A stretch of DNA of 64,000 nucleotides. Origin: Saccharicrinis fermentans DSM 9555 = JCM 21142. Lineage in GTDB: Bacteria; Bacteroidota; Bacteroidia; Bacteroidales; Marinilabiliaceae. The stretch covers positions 5,515,980-5,579,979 of the forward strand of contig NZ_KI912107.1 of assembly GCF_000517085.1 (NCBI RefSeq), read 5' to 3'. The position numbers and the translations under genes are program-made. Below the pieces are notes generated by a model, which saw only the letters and a program-made list of their open reading frames with translations, ran no database searches and was not told the DNA's origin. This document shows, piece by piece, positions 45,529 to 55,472 of the stretch (its first letter is position 1; every line of letters begins with the position of its first letter).

Positions 45529-47350
45529 TTCGCTTGAAAAAAATTCATTTTTAAAAATTATTGATAATATAAAATCTAGCAACCCCAAAAATAGCAAGGA
45601 GATAGATAAAATATTATCAGAGAGTAATAATAATTTAAAAGGTGTTGATAGTATTAATATAGCTAAAGTCTTTGACTTAGTAAAAGATGAGTTTGCTGCG
45701 ACGGTTAAAGCTGAATTTGTTAATACTACCTCACAGTTAGATATATTAATCGATATATTAATAAAGGATGGAAATAATGTTTTAAAACAAGATTGGCTTG
45801 CTAGACTTTATGAAAAGGAGTTGGTAAATATTAAAAGAAGAACCAAAGCATTAAAGGCACAACTGGAGTCGGATAAGTCAGATATTGATGACGTCCGTAA
45901 ACGTGATTACCAAATATATAAAGCATGCGTAGAAACTGCTTATACGAATGATCGTGATCATAATTTGGATTCAAAAATTACAGATGATGAGTTATCCATA
46001 TTATTAACTTTAACTAAGCAGTTAGAACTATCGCAAGAGGAAGTGAAATTAATTAATTATTTGATAATTCCTCCCGAAAAATCGGATATTGATCATGTTA
46101 CAACATTTCTTAAGAATATAGGAGTTGTATTTTATTCTAAAAAGAACAACCTTATTTATGTTGCTGATGAAGTTGTGAAAATCTTACGAAAAATGCGGCA
46201 TAAAGAAATTGCAGACAAGTACTTCCGCCGTGTATTAAAAACATTGAAGGAATCTCAAATAAATCTAATTTGCAGAAAGCATAATATAGATGTTAGAGAG
46301 TTAGATTATGAATTAAAAATTAAGCAAATTATTAAAGAGGGGATTTCATTTACTAATTTACTTAAAAATGGAATACATAAAGAGGGAACTAACTTAACAG
46401 ATAGGAAAAAACTAATCAATGACATTTGGAGTAACGGTTTACGAATCTCGTCGAGTCTTAAAGGTGTGACTCTTGATGAGAAAATTGAAAATATTATACA
46501 GTATTTTAACGAAATAGAACATGATGAGAAAGTCGGGATTTCGGTTGAAGGTTATGAGAAGCTACTTTTGGAATTAAATGAGGAGTTAAAGTCTTTTAAG
46601 AGTTTGGTGCTTAGGGAGTTTGAGATGCCTGAAGAAACTGTTCTAAATAGTGGTACGCTTTTAGATTTTAATATTAAACCTCGTGATATACTTGATATTT
46701 TACCTGTGGATGATTTGAAATATTTTATTGCTGTAAAAGAATTGAAATCACGTGGAGATTTGGTGCTAAATATTTTAGATGCCTACAAAGATGCTGAGAA
46801 TTTATTGATTGAAAATTATGTGGCAATCGGATTTAGAAATTTGAATCAATTAAAGGAGAATGGAATACTGATTAAGGAAAGTGAACTTGGTTTGAAATTT
46901 GAGTGTGTGACTCAAAAGATATTTGAACAACTGGGATTTAATGTGGATGAGGCTTTGAAGAAAAAACTAAATACCTCAAAGAACAAAATAGACCTTGTGT
47001 TAAACTTAGGAAATAATAGTATTATTATAATTGAATGCAAAACAGTTAAGGAAAGTGGATATAATAAATTTAGTTCTGTCTCAAGACAGATAAAATCCTA
47101 CGTTGAGTTGGCAAAAAAGGAAGGTTATAATGTTGTAAAATCTTTACTTGTAGCACCTGATTTTAGCGATGATTTCGTGAACGATTGTGATTTGGAATTT
47201 GAAATTAATTTGTCTTTAATATCCGCAGGTTCTTTAGTGAATATTCTGGATGGATTTAGGGAATCAAAACATAAGCAATTTCCATATCAGCTTTTAATGA
47301 AGGATGTTTTAATTAAAGAGGATCGGATTTTAAAGGCAATAAAAAAATAA
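45497..47350 (+). CDS. Large helical protein with C-terminal PD-(D/E)XK nuclease-like domain
   Basis: A 617-residue soluble, Lys/Asp/Ile-rich protein. Residues 1-450 are mostly helical and unrecognised; a stretch at about 160-190 (DDELSILLTLTKQLELSQEE) looks faintly TerB-like. The C-terminal region carries a PD-(D/E)XK pattern: Glu in KFECVTQKIFEQLGF, Asp499 in NKIDLVLNLG, then Glu513-Cys-Lys515 in IIIIECKTVKE, and a following helix with Gln (SRQIKSYVEL). This is the fold of many restriction and defence nucleases. It starts inside the ion-channel gene, and the pair ends at a strong terminator, so they form a closed two-gene unit. I do not recognise this pair as a described system. Confidence 0.7.
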   Translation: MKLEKILDNVNSLEKNSFLKIIDNIKSSNPKNSKEIDKILSESNNNLKGVDSINIAKVFDLVKDEFAATVKAEFVNTTSQLDILIDILIKDGNNVLKQDWLARLYEKELVNIKRRTKALKAQLESDKSDIDDVRKRDYQIYKACVETAYTNDRDHNLDSKITDDELSILLTLTKQLELSQEEVKLINYLIIPPEKSDIDHVTTFLKNIGVVFYSKKNNLIYVADEVVKILRKMRHKEIADKYFRRVLKTLKESQINLICRKHNIDVRELDYELKIKQIIKEGISFTNLLKNGIHKEGTNLTDRKKLINDIWSNGLRISSSLKGVTLDEKIENIIQYFNEIEHDEKVGISVEGYEKLLLELNEELKSFKSLVLREFEMPEETVLNSGTLLDFNIKPRDILDILPVDDLKYFIAVKELKSRGDLVLNILDAYKDAENLLIENYVAIGFRNLNQLKENGILIKESELGLKFECVTQKIFEQLGFNVDEALKKKLNTSKNKIDLVLNLGNNSIIIIECKTVKESGYNKFSSVSRQIKSYVELAKKEGYNVVKSLLVAPDFSDDFVNDCDLEFEINLSLISAGSLVNILDGFRESKHKQFPYQLLMKDVLIKEDRILKAIKK

Positions 47351-47382
47351 CTGGCAAGAATTATTCTCTTAGGAGTTTTATT

Positions 47383-47427
47383 TTACACTACCCTTATATT
47401 GGAAGATATAAGGGTAGTGTAATTTTT
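47383..47427 (+). terminator. Strong bidirectional terminator after channel-nuclease pair
   Basis: TTACACTACCCTTATAT (47383-47399) pairs perfectly with ATATAAGGGTAGTGTAA (47406-47422) around a 6-nt loop, followed by TTTTT. On the other strand it could also end the convergent pepD transcript. Confidence 0.88.
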
Positions 47428-47492
47428 GAGCTACCTACAAATTGAGCGTGTTTCATTACAATATTTCGTTTGTAGGTTTTTAAACTACAAAA

Positions 47493-48953
47493 TTATTTTG
47501 TGGGTATATTTTTCAGTGTTTCTACCAGAAAGTGCCAGAATTTTTCTACCGTTTCTATGTTTACTTTTTCATCCGGCGAGTGAGGGGAGCGGATGGTAGG
47601 TCCAAAGGAAATCATATCCCAATTGGGGTAAGCAGCACCCAGTATTCCACATTCCAGGCCTGCATGAATACCTTTTATTGCGGGTGTCTTTCCATATTCT
47701 TTATGATATACCTCTTTCATTACCGTTAGGATTTCCGATTGGGGATTGGGTTTCCATCCGGGATATTGACCACTAAATTCCACTTGGGCACCAGCTAATC
47801 TAAAAAGACTTTCCAGTGTTGACTCTACGTCTTCTTTGGCCGAGTCTACAGAGCCTCGGATAAGACACATAACACTTATTTTTTTGTCTTCTGATTTTAC
47901 AATGGCAAGATTTAGGGACGTCTCCACAAGTCCTTTCATGCTATCGCTCATGCGGATCACACCATTGGGGCATGCTTGTATGGCATTGACCAGGTCGTCT
48001 TGAGAAAGTTCGTCTATTAGACTGCTTGGCATTTCACATTTTTCTGCCATTAGAGAAAGACTTGGCTCCGTGGCAGCTAATTCGTTTTGGTATATTTTTG
48101 CAAACTCTTCTATGGTTTCGGTAAATTCAATGACATTATTGGAGGGTACGGTAACAATAGCAAAGGCTTCGCGGGGTATTGCATTGCGTAAACTACCTCC
48201 ATCAATAGATGATAAGCGAACGCCGTAAGCAGCAATGACTTCTTTTAGCAGGCGAAACATTAGTTTATTGGCATTTCCCCGTCCTAAAACAATGTCCATT
48301 CCTGAATGTCCACCTTTCAGACCGGTCAGTGATATTTTAAAAGCTACGGTGTTGGTGTTTGTCTCAACTTCTTTATAATCGAAGGTCATGTTGGCATTGG
48401 AACCTCCGGCGCAACCTACATAAAGTTCTCCTTCGTCTTCTGAATCCATATTGAGTAATATGTCGGCAGCTAATAATCCTGGTTTAAGACCGAAGGCTCC
48501 TGTCATACCTGTTTCTTCGTCGATGGTAAACAGCGCTTCAATAGGACCGTGTTGTATTTTTTTGGATTGTAGTACGGTCATGGCAGCCGCCACACCAATA
48601 CCATTATCGGCACCCAGCGTAGTTCCATTGGCTGTTACCCAACCATCTTCAATGTGTGTTTCAATAGGATCTTTTTCAAAATCGTGAACCTTATCGCTAT
48701 TTTTTTGAGGAACCATATCGATATGTCCCTGTAAAACTACAGTTTTTCGGTTTTCCATTCCTGGGGTGGCTGGCTTTTTTATAATAACATTACCAATGTC
48801 ATCAACGAGGGTTTCTAAACCAAGATTTTTGCCGAATTCAACAATGTAGTCGGCTGCTTTTTTTTCTTTTTTGCTGGGACGTGGAATTTGTGTTAAGGCA
48901 TAAAAATTCTCCCATAAGGATACGGGCTCTAATTTTGATATTTCGTTGTTCAT
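47493..48953 (-). CDS. pepD: Aminoacyl-histidine dipeptidase (cytosol non-specific dipeptidase)
   Basis: A 486-residue cytoplasmic M20 metallopeptidase that cleaves Xaa-His and other dipeptides. Metal-binding motifs are visible: VVLQGHIDMVP (about residue 75), TTLGADNGIGVAAAM, FTIDEETGMTGAFGL with the general-base Glu, LNMDSEDEGELYVGCAGG, and the C-terminal HAGLECGILG and RSPHSPDE. A lid domain lies between about 205 and 385. Length is typical of PepD. The 200-nt spacer upstream contains GATAGT/ACTATC and repeated TAGCTAAAA but no clear operator. Confidence 0.95.
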   Translation of the reverse strand: MNNEISKLEPVSLWENFYALTQIPRPSKKEKKAADYIVEFGKNLGLETLVDDIGNVIIKKPATPGMENRKTVVLQGHIDMVPQKNSDKVHDFEKDPIETHIEDGWVTANGTTLGADNGIGVAAAMTVLQSKKIQHGPIEALFTIDEETGMTGAFGLKPGLLAADILLNMDSEDEGELYVGCAGGSNANMTFDYKEVETNTNTVAFKISLTGLKGGHSGMDIVLGRGNANKLMFRLLKEVIAAYGVRLSSIDGGSLRNAIPREAFAIVTVPSNNVIEFTETIEEFAKIYQNELAATEPSLSLMAEKCEMPSSLIDELSQDDLVNAIQACPNGVIRMSDSMKGLVETSLNLAIVKSEDKKISVMCLIRGSVDSAKEDVESTLESLFRLAGAQVEFSGQYPGWKPNPQSEILTVMKEVYHKEYGKTPAIKGIHAGLECGILGAAYPNWDMISFGPTIRSPHSPDEKVNIETVEKFWHFLVETLKNIPTK

Positions 48954-49154
48954 GAAAGTTTTTTTTAAGATAAATACAGGGCGTCATTGGCGTTCCTGTT
49001 TTTATAAATTAATTTTTAGCTAAAATAGCTAAAATGTAATGGATAGTATGTGATAACTATCAGGCATCTTGACTGTAAATTATTTTTATTGTGGTTAAGT
49101 GGTGCGTTTTTTAATATCCTTCAACCCATTGCTTAAATGTATTTGCAATATAAA

Positions 49155-50264
49155 TTATTGTTGTTTACTTACCGACAATAGAGCACCAGTTTTAGGACAG
49201 ATTTCAATGACGACACTTTCCTTGCTGAGAACAGAAGGGGGCATGGAGATCACTTGACCATATTGGGCTAGTTTAACCTTTTTTGAGGCGATTGTTGTGT
49301 TTTTATCTACGATGGTAATTGTGGCAGGAGCAGGAAGATTATAGAACAGTCCATTTGGTGCGGGGTCTTTGGAACGTTCCGAGGAGTTGTTTTTCAACAC
49401 TTTCATTTTCTCCACATCCATTTTGAAATAAATGGGAGTACCAGTAATGTCCATGGCATCCACTAGTCCTTTTTGTTGATTGAAACGACACAGGACATGG
49501 TTGGTATAGCTACTTAATGGATCAGGTGTTAGTTCAAAACTTCGGGTCAGAGATACTGTAATTGTTTTGCCTGCAAAAAGTGAGACAAAATCTTTTTCTT
49601 GTTTCTCAATTTCTTTTAAGATTGTGTTATATGCCTCTCCGTCAGGAGGTAGGTTTTCTAACTCGCCAGAAAGCAAATTGGTTCGTGTACTGCGTAAGCG
49701 ATACACCATGTTGGCAGCTTCTTGCGCCATGGCTGCCGATGATGTTTTGTAAAGTAACTCCTCGTTTAACGCTACATTGTCAAAGTCAATTTCATCTAGG
49801 CTCAGTATAGGGTGTTGCTCTTTTGGGGGGAGCTGTGTGGAAAAGGGTAAGCTTGTATTGATGCCAGCCAAGATGCCTTCGGGAGTTAAAGTGAGCATTT
49901 GTGCCGAAGTGTTACCCTTTGTGAAAATACTAAACCTTTTGTCTTCATCCGCTTTTCCTGAAGTATGTATGTGTACTCCTTTGATAACCCATTCTTCACT
50001 ATCTTCTGTTATTACATTGCTAAGATTTAAATAGCGTTGTGAGTATCTATAGTATGGACCTGCCTTTTTAATTGTTTTTTCCATTTCAATATCCACACGA
50101 ATGCTTGTTTTAGGTAGCATATAGGTGAGAGATTGCGTGGTGGCATCCACTACCTGACTGGTGGGTTTTACATCAACCAGAGTGCTTTCTTTTTTTTGCG
50201 CAAGTATGGAGGAGGAGATCAAGAGTGCCCCCGCCATTAAAGTATAATATCTTTTAATTTTCAT
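49155..50264 (-). CDS. DUF4831 family secreted protein
   Basis: A 369-residue protein with a signal peptide ending ILAQKKE. The mature protein matches DUF4831: SLTYMLPKTSIRVDIEMEKT, GPYYRYSQRYLNLSNVITED, WVIKGVHIHTSGKADEDKRF, and a middle region VYRLRSTRTNLLSGELENLP with KTITVSLTRSFELTPDP. The family is common in Bacteroidota and has no known function; the beta-rich mature part suggests an envelope role. Unusually, it carries the conserved leader element also found before three glycoside hydrolase genes in this window. Confidence 0.82.
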   Translation of the reverse strand: MKIKRYYTLMAGALLISSSILAQKKESTLVDVKPTSQVVDATTQSLTYMLPKTSIRVDIEMEKTIKKAGPYYRYSQRYLNLSNVITEDSEEWVIKGVHIHTSGKADEDKRFSIFTKGNTSAQMLTLTPEGILAGINTSLPFSTQLPPKEQHPILSLDEIDFDNVALNEELLYKTSSAAMAQEAANMVYRLRSTRTNLLSGELENLPPDGEAYNTILKEIEKQEKDFVSLFAGKTITVSLTRSFELTPDPLSSYTNHVLCRFNQQKGLVDAMDITGTPIYFKMDVEKMKVLKNNSSERSKDPAPNGLFYNLPAPATITIVDKNTTIASKKVKLAQYGQVISMPPSVLSKESVVIEICPKTGALLSVSKQQ

Positions 50265-50350
50265 ATGTTTATAATTTGTTTCTTAATGGTCATATGGAAC
50301 TCGCCGTGATAATCATTCACCTGTGTGAGAGATCACTCTCATGGCTCGTT
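50265..50350 (-). promoter_or_regulatory. Conserved leader element, copy D (upstream of DUF4831 gene)
   Basis: On the minus strand: AACGAGCCATG (50350-50340), a perfect GAGAG-TGAT-CTCTC hairpin, ACACAGG, then ATGATTATCACGGCGAGTTC with CCATATGACCATT, ending in ATAAACAT at the start codon (50264). In this copy a frame from GTG 50320 reads through HGEFHMTIKKQ and ends with a TGA that overlaps the DUF4831 ATG as ATGA, an arrangement that allows translational coupling. Confidence 0.7.
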
Positions 50351-50392
50351 TCACCATACACATATATTCAATATTTTTTATTTCCCCTGTAT

Positions 50393-51910
50393 TCAATTTA
50401 AACTTTTAAACGCATTCCCTAGGTTCCTTATTATGTCAGAGGCTATTAAAGATTCTTTTGATTCCTGAAGTAAGGCTTTGTCTCCAGCTTTTCCATGTAA
50501 GTATACAGCTAAGGTGGCAGCTTTATCAGGGGGGTAATTTTGTGCAAGCAAAGCAAGAATTATACCAGTTAATACATCTCCACTTCCGGCAGTTGCCATA
50601 CCAGGATTACCAGTGGTATTAAAGTAGCATCTGCCATCGGGCATGCAGGTGACGGTATAGGCTCCTTTTAAAACTGTGATGACTTGGTATTGTTGACAGA
50701 AGTCTTTTAGTATCTTTAATCTGTGCATGTCATTTTTCCAAGAGCCTGCCAAGCGTTCAAATTCTTTTGGGTGTGGAGTTAAGATGGTTTGTTGAGGCAG
50801 TTTATTAAGCAAGTGTTTGTTTTCGCTCAATATATTCAACCCGTCTGCATCGACTACCAGGCTGTGATGTTCTATTTTGCTGAGCATATTTTCAAATGCC
50901 ACTACCGAATTTTTCTTTTTGTTTAGTCCAGGGCCAATGGCAATGGCATTAAATCCATTTAGTTCAGGGAACTCTGTGAAGATCATCTCTGAGCGGTCGA
51001 TACTTGCCATAGCTTCGGGTACACTGGATTGAATTATGTTGTAGCCCCAATGCGGAACGTGCACTGTTAGCAGGCCAACTCCTGCCTTAAGGCAGCCTTT
51101 GGAGGCTAATATTGCGGCTCCCATTTTGCCATAACACCCTGCAATTAAGAGGGCGTGACCATAGTTTCCTTTATGGCTATGTTGGAGGCGGTGTTTGTAA
51201 ATAGAAGTGATATAATCTTTCTCCACCAACACATGTGTTTCTTTTTGTTCTTCAATGTATTCTGCTAACAAGCCAATGTCCAACACATGCCAATGTCCAA
51301 CAAATTGGCTGTTTTCTGGCAGGAGAAAAGATAGTTTAGGAGTTTGAAAAGTTAAAGTGATATCTGCTTTTATTATGGCAGGAGAACCGGCATAGGACTC
51401 GTCATATTCGGCCATAAGGCCTGAAGGGATATCGATGGATATTACTTTGTTGGGTAGTTCATTTATTTTTTCAATCACTAATTTGGCCAATCCTTCAACG
51501 GGACGATTTAAGCCAGATCCAAAAATAGCGTCAATAATAATAGCATCCGGTTCTATTTGATTGAAATCTATATCCTCCAAAAAATCTATTTGACTGAGGC
51601 AGGCCGCATCTGTTTTTTTTAGGTGTTTGTAATTCAGTTTCGCATCTTTGCTTAACTTATCGGAAAAGTGAATCAGAAAAGCTTTTTTATTATAAGGAAA
51701 AGGATCGAGCATGCGTGTGATTGCCAAACCATCTCCACCGTTGTTTCCCGTTCCACAAAAAATATAATAGGAGGAGGCATCTATGTTTGAGATAATCCAA
51801 TCCATACATTTTTGTGCAGCACGTTCCATCAAATCAATGGAGGCTATGGGTTCGTGATCTATGGTAAATTGGTCGAGTTCCCTTGTTTGTTTTGGGGTTA
51901 ATATCTTCAC
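50393..51910 (-). CDS. nnr: Bifunctional NAD(P)H-hydrate repair enzyme
   Basis: A 505-residue fusion that repairs damaged NAD(P)HX. The N-terminal YjeF_N domain (1-215) is the epimerase: GTGNNGGDGLAITRML binds the nucleotide, and SIDIPSGL and ADITLTFQTPK follow. The C-terminal ribokinase-like domain (about 225-505) is the ADP/ATP-dependent dehydratase: NYGHALLIAGCYGKMGAAIL, IGPGLNKK, DADGLNIL, LTPHPKEFERL and GSGDVLTGIILALLAQNYPP. Length and fusion order are typical. Confidence 0.94.
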   Translation of the reverse strand: MKILTPKQTRELDQFTIDHEPIASIDLMERAAQKCMDWIISNIDASSYYIFCGTGNNGGDGLAITRMLDPFPYNKKAFLIHFSDKLSKDAKLNYKHLKKTDAACLSQIDFLEDIDFNQIEPDAIIIDAIFGSGLNRPVEGLAKLVIEKINELPNKVISIDIPSGLMAEYDESYAGSPAIIKADITLTFQTPKLSFLLPENSQFVGHWHVLDIGLLAEYIEEQKETHVLVEKDYITSIYKHRLQHSHKGNYGHALLIAGCYGKMGAAILASKGCLKAGVGLLTVHVPHWGYNIIQSSVPEAMASIDRSEMIFTEFPELNGFNAIAIGPGLNKKKNSVVAFENMLSKIEHHSLVVDADGLNILSENKHLLNKLPQQTILTPHPKEFERLAGSWKNDMHRLKILKDFCQQYQVITVLKGAYTVTCMPDGRCYFNTTGNPGMATAGSGDVLTGIILALLAQNYPPDKAATLAVYLHGKAGDKALLQESKESLIASDIIRNLGNAFKSLN

Positions 51911-52095
51911 TTTTGTTATGATTTTTGTTAATACCCTATAATTTACAATCGATTAAAATAACAGTTAAATATTTCTAACATGACAAAAAGTACTATATTC
52001 ATGCCCTGTTTTTTCTACATTTGTAGCTAGTTACAAATATAGGTAAGAAAAATGTTTGAACATAAACAATATATAATTATTAGAACTATAAAAAT

Positions 52096-53631
52096 ATGAG
52101 CAAGGTAGATAAAGGATTTTTCGGACATCCGATGGGTTTGTCCACGCTTTTTGCCACAGAATTCTGGGAGCGTTTTAGTTACTATGGTATGAGAGGCTTT
52201 TTTGTACTCTTTTTAACCGCAGAATTAGCCAGTGGTGGATTTGGTCTGGATAAGATTGAGGCGTATTCAATATATGGCCTATTTACATCTCTGGTATATT
52301 TAACGCCCATCATAGGTGGTATTCTTGCCGATAAACTTTGGGGGCAGCGTTTCTCCATGTATGTGGGGGCACTCATGATGTCCTTGGGGCAGTTTGGTAT
52401 GGCCTTTGGATCTTATTACGGTAAAGTGACGCATACAGGTGAGCTCCTTCATCTTCAACAGTTCTCTCTTTATGCAGGACTTGGATTGATGATTTTAGGG
52501 AATGGTTTTTTTAAGCCTGTTATTTCTACTATGGTAGGAAAGCTTTATCCAGAAGGAGATAATGACCGTGACAACGGCTTTACCATCTTTTATATGGGTA
52601 TCAACTTAGGAGCATTGATTACTAACTTTATTGGTGGTACACTGGCCGAAAAAATTGGTTGGCATTGGGGATTCGTAGCCGCTGGTATTGGAATGATTGC
52701 CTCTACGATATGGTTTTTTCTAAGAGAAACCAGCGTTAAGCAACGTGGTACAAACTATAGTGTAGGTCTTTGTCCTAATGATGATGGGAATATTAAGGAA
52801 AAATTAAATAAAGCTGACTGGGGTAGAATTGTTCTTTATACTTTGGGTATATCGGCTTTAATGCTTGTACTTGTACAGGGTATTATTGTGTTGCCTGCGC
52901 TTATAACAAACTCCATTGCCATAGGGGCAGGTGTGATTGGTTTAGCTTATTTGGCAATTACGATATTTAAAGGTACCAAAGGAAAAACAGAGTGGAGTAG
53001 AGTTGGCGTGATTTTGGTTCTTGCTTTCTTTAACCTTGCTTTCTGGTCAGGCTTTGAACAGGCAGGTACCTCATTTAATACCTTTGCCAAAGAGGCTACC
53101 GATCGGGTCTTATTTGATTGGGAAATTCCTGCTTCATGGTTTCAATCGGTAAATGCTTTGTTCATAGTTGTTTTGGCACCTTTTTTTACAGTTATATGGA
53201 CGAAGCTTTCGGAAAAGAAAAGAAATCCGCGTACACCCAATAAATTCGGTTTTTCGCTTGTGTTTTTATCTGTAGGTTTTTTAATTGCTGGTATAGCTAA
53301 TGATAATGCCGATGTAGCCAATGGTATTTTGGTAAGTCCGCTTTGGTTGGTGTTGATTTATTTAATGCACACCATAGGTGAGCTTTGTATGTCACCGGTT
53401 GGTTTGTCGATGATTACCAAGCTTTCTCCTCCTAAAATTACTTCAATTATGATGGGAGCATGGTTTGCTTCTATTGCTTTGGGTAATTATCTGGCGGCGG
53501 CTATGACTGCTATCTCGAAAGCACTAGGCTTTCCTACATTTTATTTTATAGCTACCTATGCAATTGTTTTGGCGGGTGTTGCTTTCTTATTGGCGCCTGT
53601 GCTTAATAAAATGATGAAAGGAATTCATTAA
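52096..53631 (+). CDS. POT-family proton:peptide symporter
   Basis: A 511-residue MFS transporter for di- and tripeptides with about 14 membrane helices. The ExxER proton-coupling motif is FWERFSYYGMRG (about residue 24), with ADKLWGQRF after helix 2 and the PTR2 signature FYMGINLGALITNF; later helices hold FWSGFEQAGTS and GELCMSPVGLSMITKLSP. A strong terminator follows. It is paralogous to the product of 58983-60692 but lacks the long hydrophilic insert of that copy. The preceding gene diverges. Confidence 0.92.
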   Translation: MSKVDKGFFGHPMGLSTLFATEFWERFSYYGMRGFFVLFLTAELASGGFGLDKIEAYSIYGLFTSLVYLTPIIGGILADKLWGQRFSMYVGALMMSLGQFGMAFGSYYGKVTHTGELLHLQQFSLYAGLGLMILGNGFFKPVISTMVGKLYPEGDNDRDNGFTIFYMGINLGALITNFIGGTLAEKIGWHWGFVAAGIGMIASTIWFFLRETSVKQRGTNYSVGLCPNDDGNIKEKLNKADWGRIVLYTLGISALMLVLVQGIIVLPALITNSIAIGAGVIGLAYLAITIFKGTKGKTEWSRVGVILVLAFFNLAFWSGFEQAGTSFNTFAKEATDRVLFDWEIPASWFQSVNALFIVVLAPFFTVIWTKLSEKKRNPRTPNKFGFSLVFLSVGFLIAGIANDNADVANGILVSPLWLVLIYLMHTIGELCMSPVGLSMITKLSPPKITSIMMGAWFASIALGNYLAAAMTAISKALGFPTFYFIATYAIVLAGVAFLLAPVLNKMMKGIH

Positions 53632-53653
53632 TTATTTTATTTGATAATAATAC

Positions 53654-53687
53654 AAAGCCCACTGATCATTGTTAGTGGGCTTTTTTT
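53654..53687 (+). terminator. Rho-independent terminator after POT transporter
   Basis: AAAGCCCACT (53654-53663) and AGTGGGCTTT (53674-53683) form a perfect stem with a 10-nt loop, followed by T residues. Confidence 0.88.
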
Positions 53688-53873
53688 ATGGACTTGATTT
53701 TTTGTGGACGAGCTAAGGAATTGTTTTTTATGTTCGTATAGAGGTGTCCTTGAACCGAGAGCTTTGTAATAGTGTTTTTTATTATTACACGTGTAAAAGC
53801 CTAATGATTGTTGGATAGTAATAAAAAGAAAGCATCCATTGAGGATATTTCTGCTCGTATAATACTTAGGTAG

Positions 53874-55472
53874 CTATAGTGCTCCGATGTAGTTACTAAG
53901 ACTTTCCTCATGTGTCAGTCCTATTTTTTTCCGGATGCGGTAACGCGAGGTATGAACACTTTGTACCGATATGTTGAGTATTTTGGCCATTTCTGTACTG
54001 TCGAAATTTAGTTTGATTAATGCACAATGTTTTTGTTCGGTAGGTGTAATGTCAGGATGCTTTTCTCTTAAATGTTTGTAAAAATTGTCATTAACTTTAA
54101 TAAATCGCATATTAAATTCTTCCCACAGATTTTGATTTCCTTTGATGAATTTATTGCGTAAAGAAGGGTATTTGTTTGGGGCTGTTTCTTTGATGATGTG
54201 TAGTAATTCGTTTAAAGCCTGTTCTTTGTCTATGAGTTGTAAGGCATACGTTGTTAGTTCTTTACTTTTTACTTCCAGTACAGCATTGTTTTTTTCTTTT
54301 TCTAGCTGTTGCTGTAAGTCGAGTTTTTTTAATCGATTTTTGACTTTTATAAGTATGGTTGCTGTAATACCGAATAGTAACAACAAAACAAATGATATGG
54401 AAAGGATAAGCTGAATTTTGTTTTTTTGCTTGATTTCATTGTTTTGTTGTAGTATGGTCTTTTCTTTTTCAATTAAAGCTTCTTTGTATTTGTTTTTTAT
54501 TTCGAAAAGTTGACTGTTTTGTTGACTTTTTGCGTTAAACAGACTGTCGGATATCATGTTGCCCTCTTGTAATAAAGAATAGGCGAGTCTGGGTTTGTTT
54601 TGTGTCAGATGGATAGCTGCCAATTTTTTTAGTACCTGTGGTTTGTATTCTAGATATGCTTTTTTCTTTTTTATTGTTTGGTAACTTTGAGAGTAATAAA
54701 ATGATGCGCTATCTGGTTTGTTTTGTTTTTGTTTTAAATCACCTAAAAATGAGCAGGTGACAATTTGGTAGTTGGCATCATTATCCACAAAATACTTATT
54801 GGCCTTGTTTAATAAGGGTTCAGCGATGGACAGTTGTCCTTTTCGTAGATAGATGGATCCCATCTCGGCGATTACGAAGGGTTGGAAACTGGTCGGATTG
54901 AGTAAATGACAGGAATCCAGATAGCTTAATGCTAAGTCATATTCGTGGTTGTTGCTGTATACGGTGGCTAAACTAAAATAGCTTTGTATGGCTTGACTAT
55001 GTTGTTTGTGCTTGCTGATATTGCTGTGTTTGCTGTTTTGGATGGACCATTGAAGGTGTTTGATGGCCATGCTGTCCTTGTTAAATATATTATAAAGAAT
55101 TCCTAAGTTTCGATGGATATGTATCTGGCTTATGTTATCTCGTGTATTTTCAGCCATCAGTAAGGCATCCCATAATTTATCGAATGATTCGTTATAATTG
55201 CCTCTGAAACGATAGATATCGGTGATGGCAATTAGGCACTGAATGGCGTTGGCTGTATCTTTTGTATTGCGTAAATGTGCTAATTTTTGGTGTAGTTTAT
55301 ATAGCTTTTCTTCTGTGTTAGCTTCTGTGTTTGTATTAAGCATGTTGGTAGAAGAATTTAATGAACTATTCGCATTTGTTGATGTTTGATTTTCCTTTGA
55401 ATAGCTGTGGAAAAATATAGAACCTAAATAAAAGGTAATGATGATAATATGTAAACGCTTGATATGATTCAT
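53874..55472 (-). CDS. TPR-LuxR membrane regulator
   Basis: A 532-residue protein. A signal peptide or N-terminal anchor (1-22) is followed by about seven TPR repeats (55-330), one membrane helix (IQLILSISFVLLLLFGITAT, about 355-375), a coiled coil, and a C-terminal LuxR/GerE helix-turn-helix (PTEQKHCALIKLNFDSTEMA, then ILNISVQSVHTSRYRIRKKI). This layout, TPRs outside and a DNA-binding domain inside, is common in Bacteroidota and acts as a one-component membrane regulator. It diverges from the GH3 gene (288 nt apart), so that enzyme may be a target; this is inference. Confidence 0.85.
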   Translation of the reverse strand: MNHIKRLHIIIITFYLGSIFFHSYSKENQTSTNANSSLNSSTNMLNTNTEANTEEKLYKLHQKLAHLRNTKDTANAIQCLIAITDIYRFRGNYNESFDKLWDALLMAENTRDNISQIHIHRNLGILYNIFNKDSMAIKHLQWSIQNSKHSNISKHKQHSQAIQSYFSLATVYSNNHEYDLALSYLDSCHLLNPTSFQPFVIAEMGSIYLRKGQLSIAEPLLNKANKYFVDNDANYQIVTCSFLGDLKQKQNKPDSASFYYSQSYQTIKKKKAYLEYKPQVLKKLAAIHLTQNKPRLAYSLLQEGNMISDSLFNAKSQQNSQLFEIKNKYKEALIEKEKTILQQNNEIKQKNKIQLILSISFVLLLLFGITATILIKVKNRLKKLDLQQQLEKEKNNAVLEVKSKELTTYALQLIDKEQALNELLHIIKETAPNKYPSLRNKFIKGNQNLWEEFNMRFIKVNDNFYKHLREKHPDITPTEQKHCALIKLNFDSTEMAKILNISVQSVHTSRYRIRKKIGLTHEESLSNYIGAL

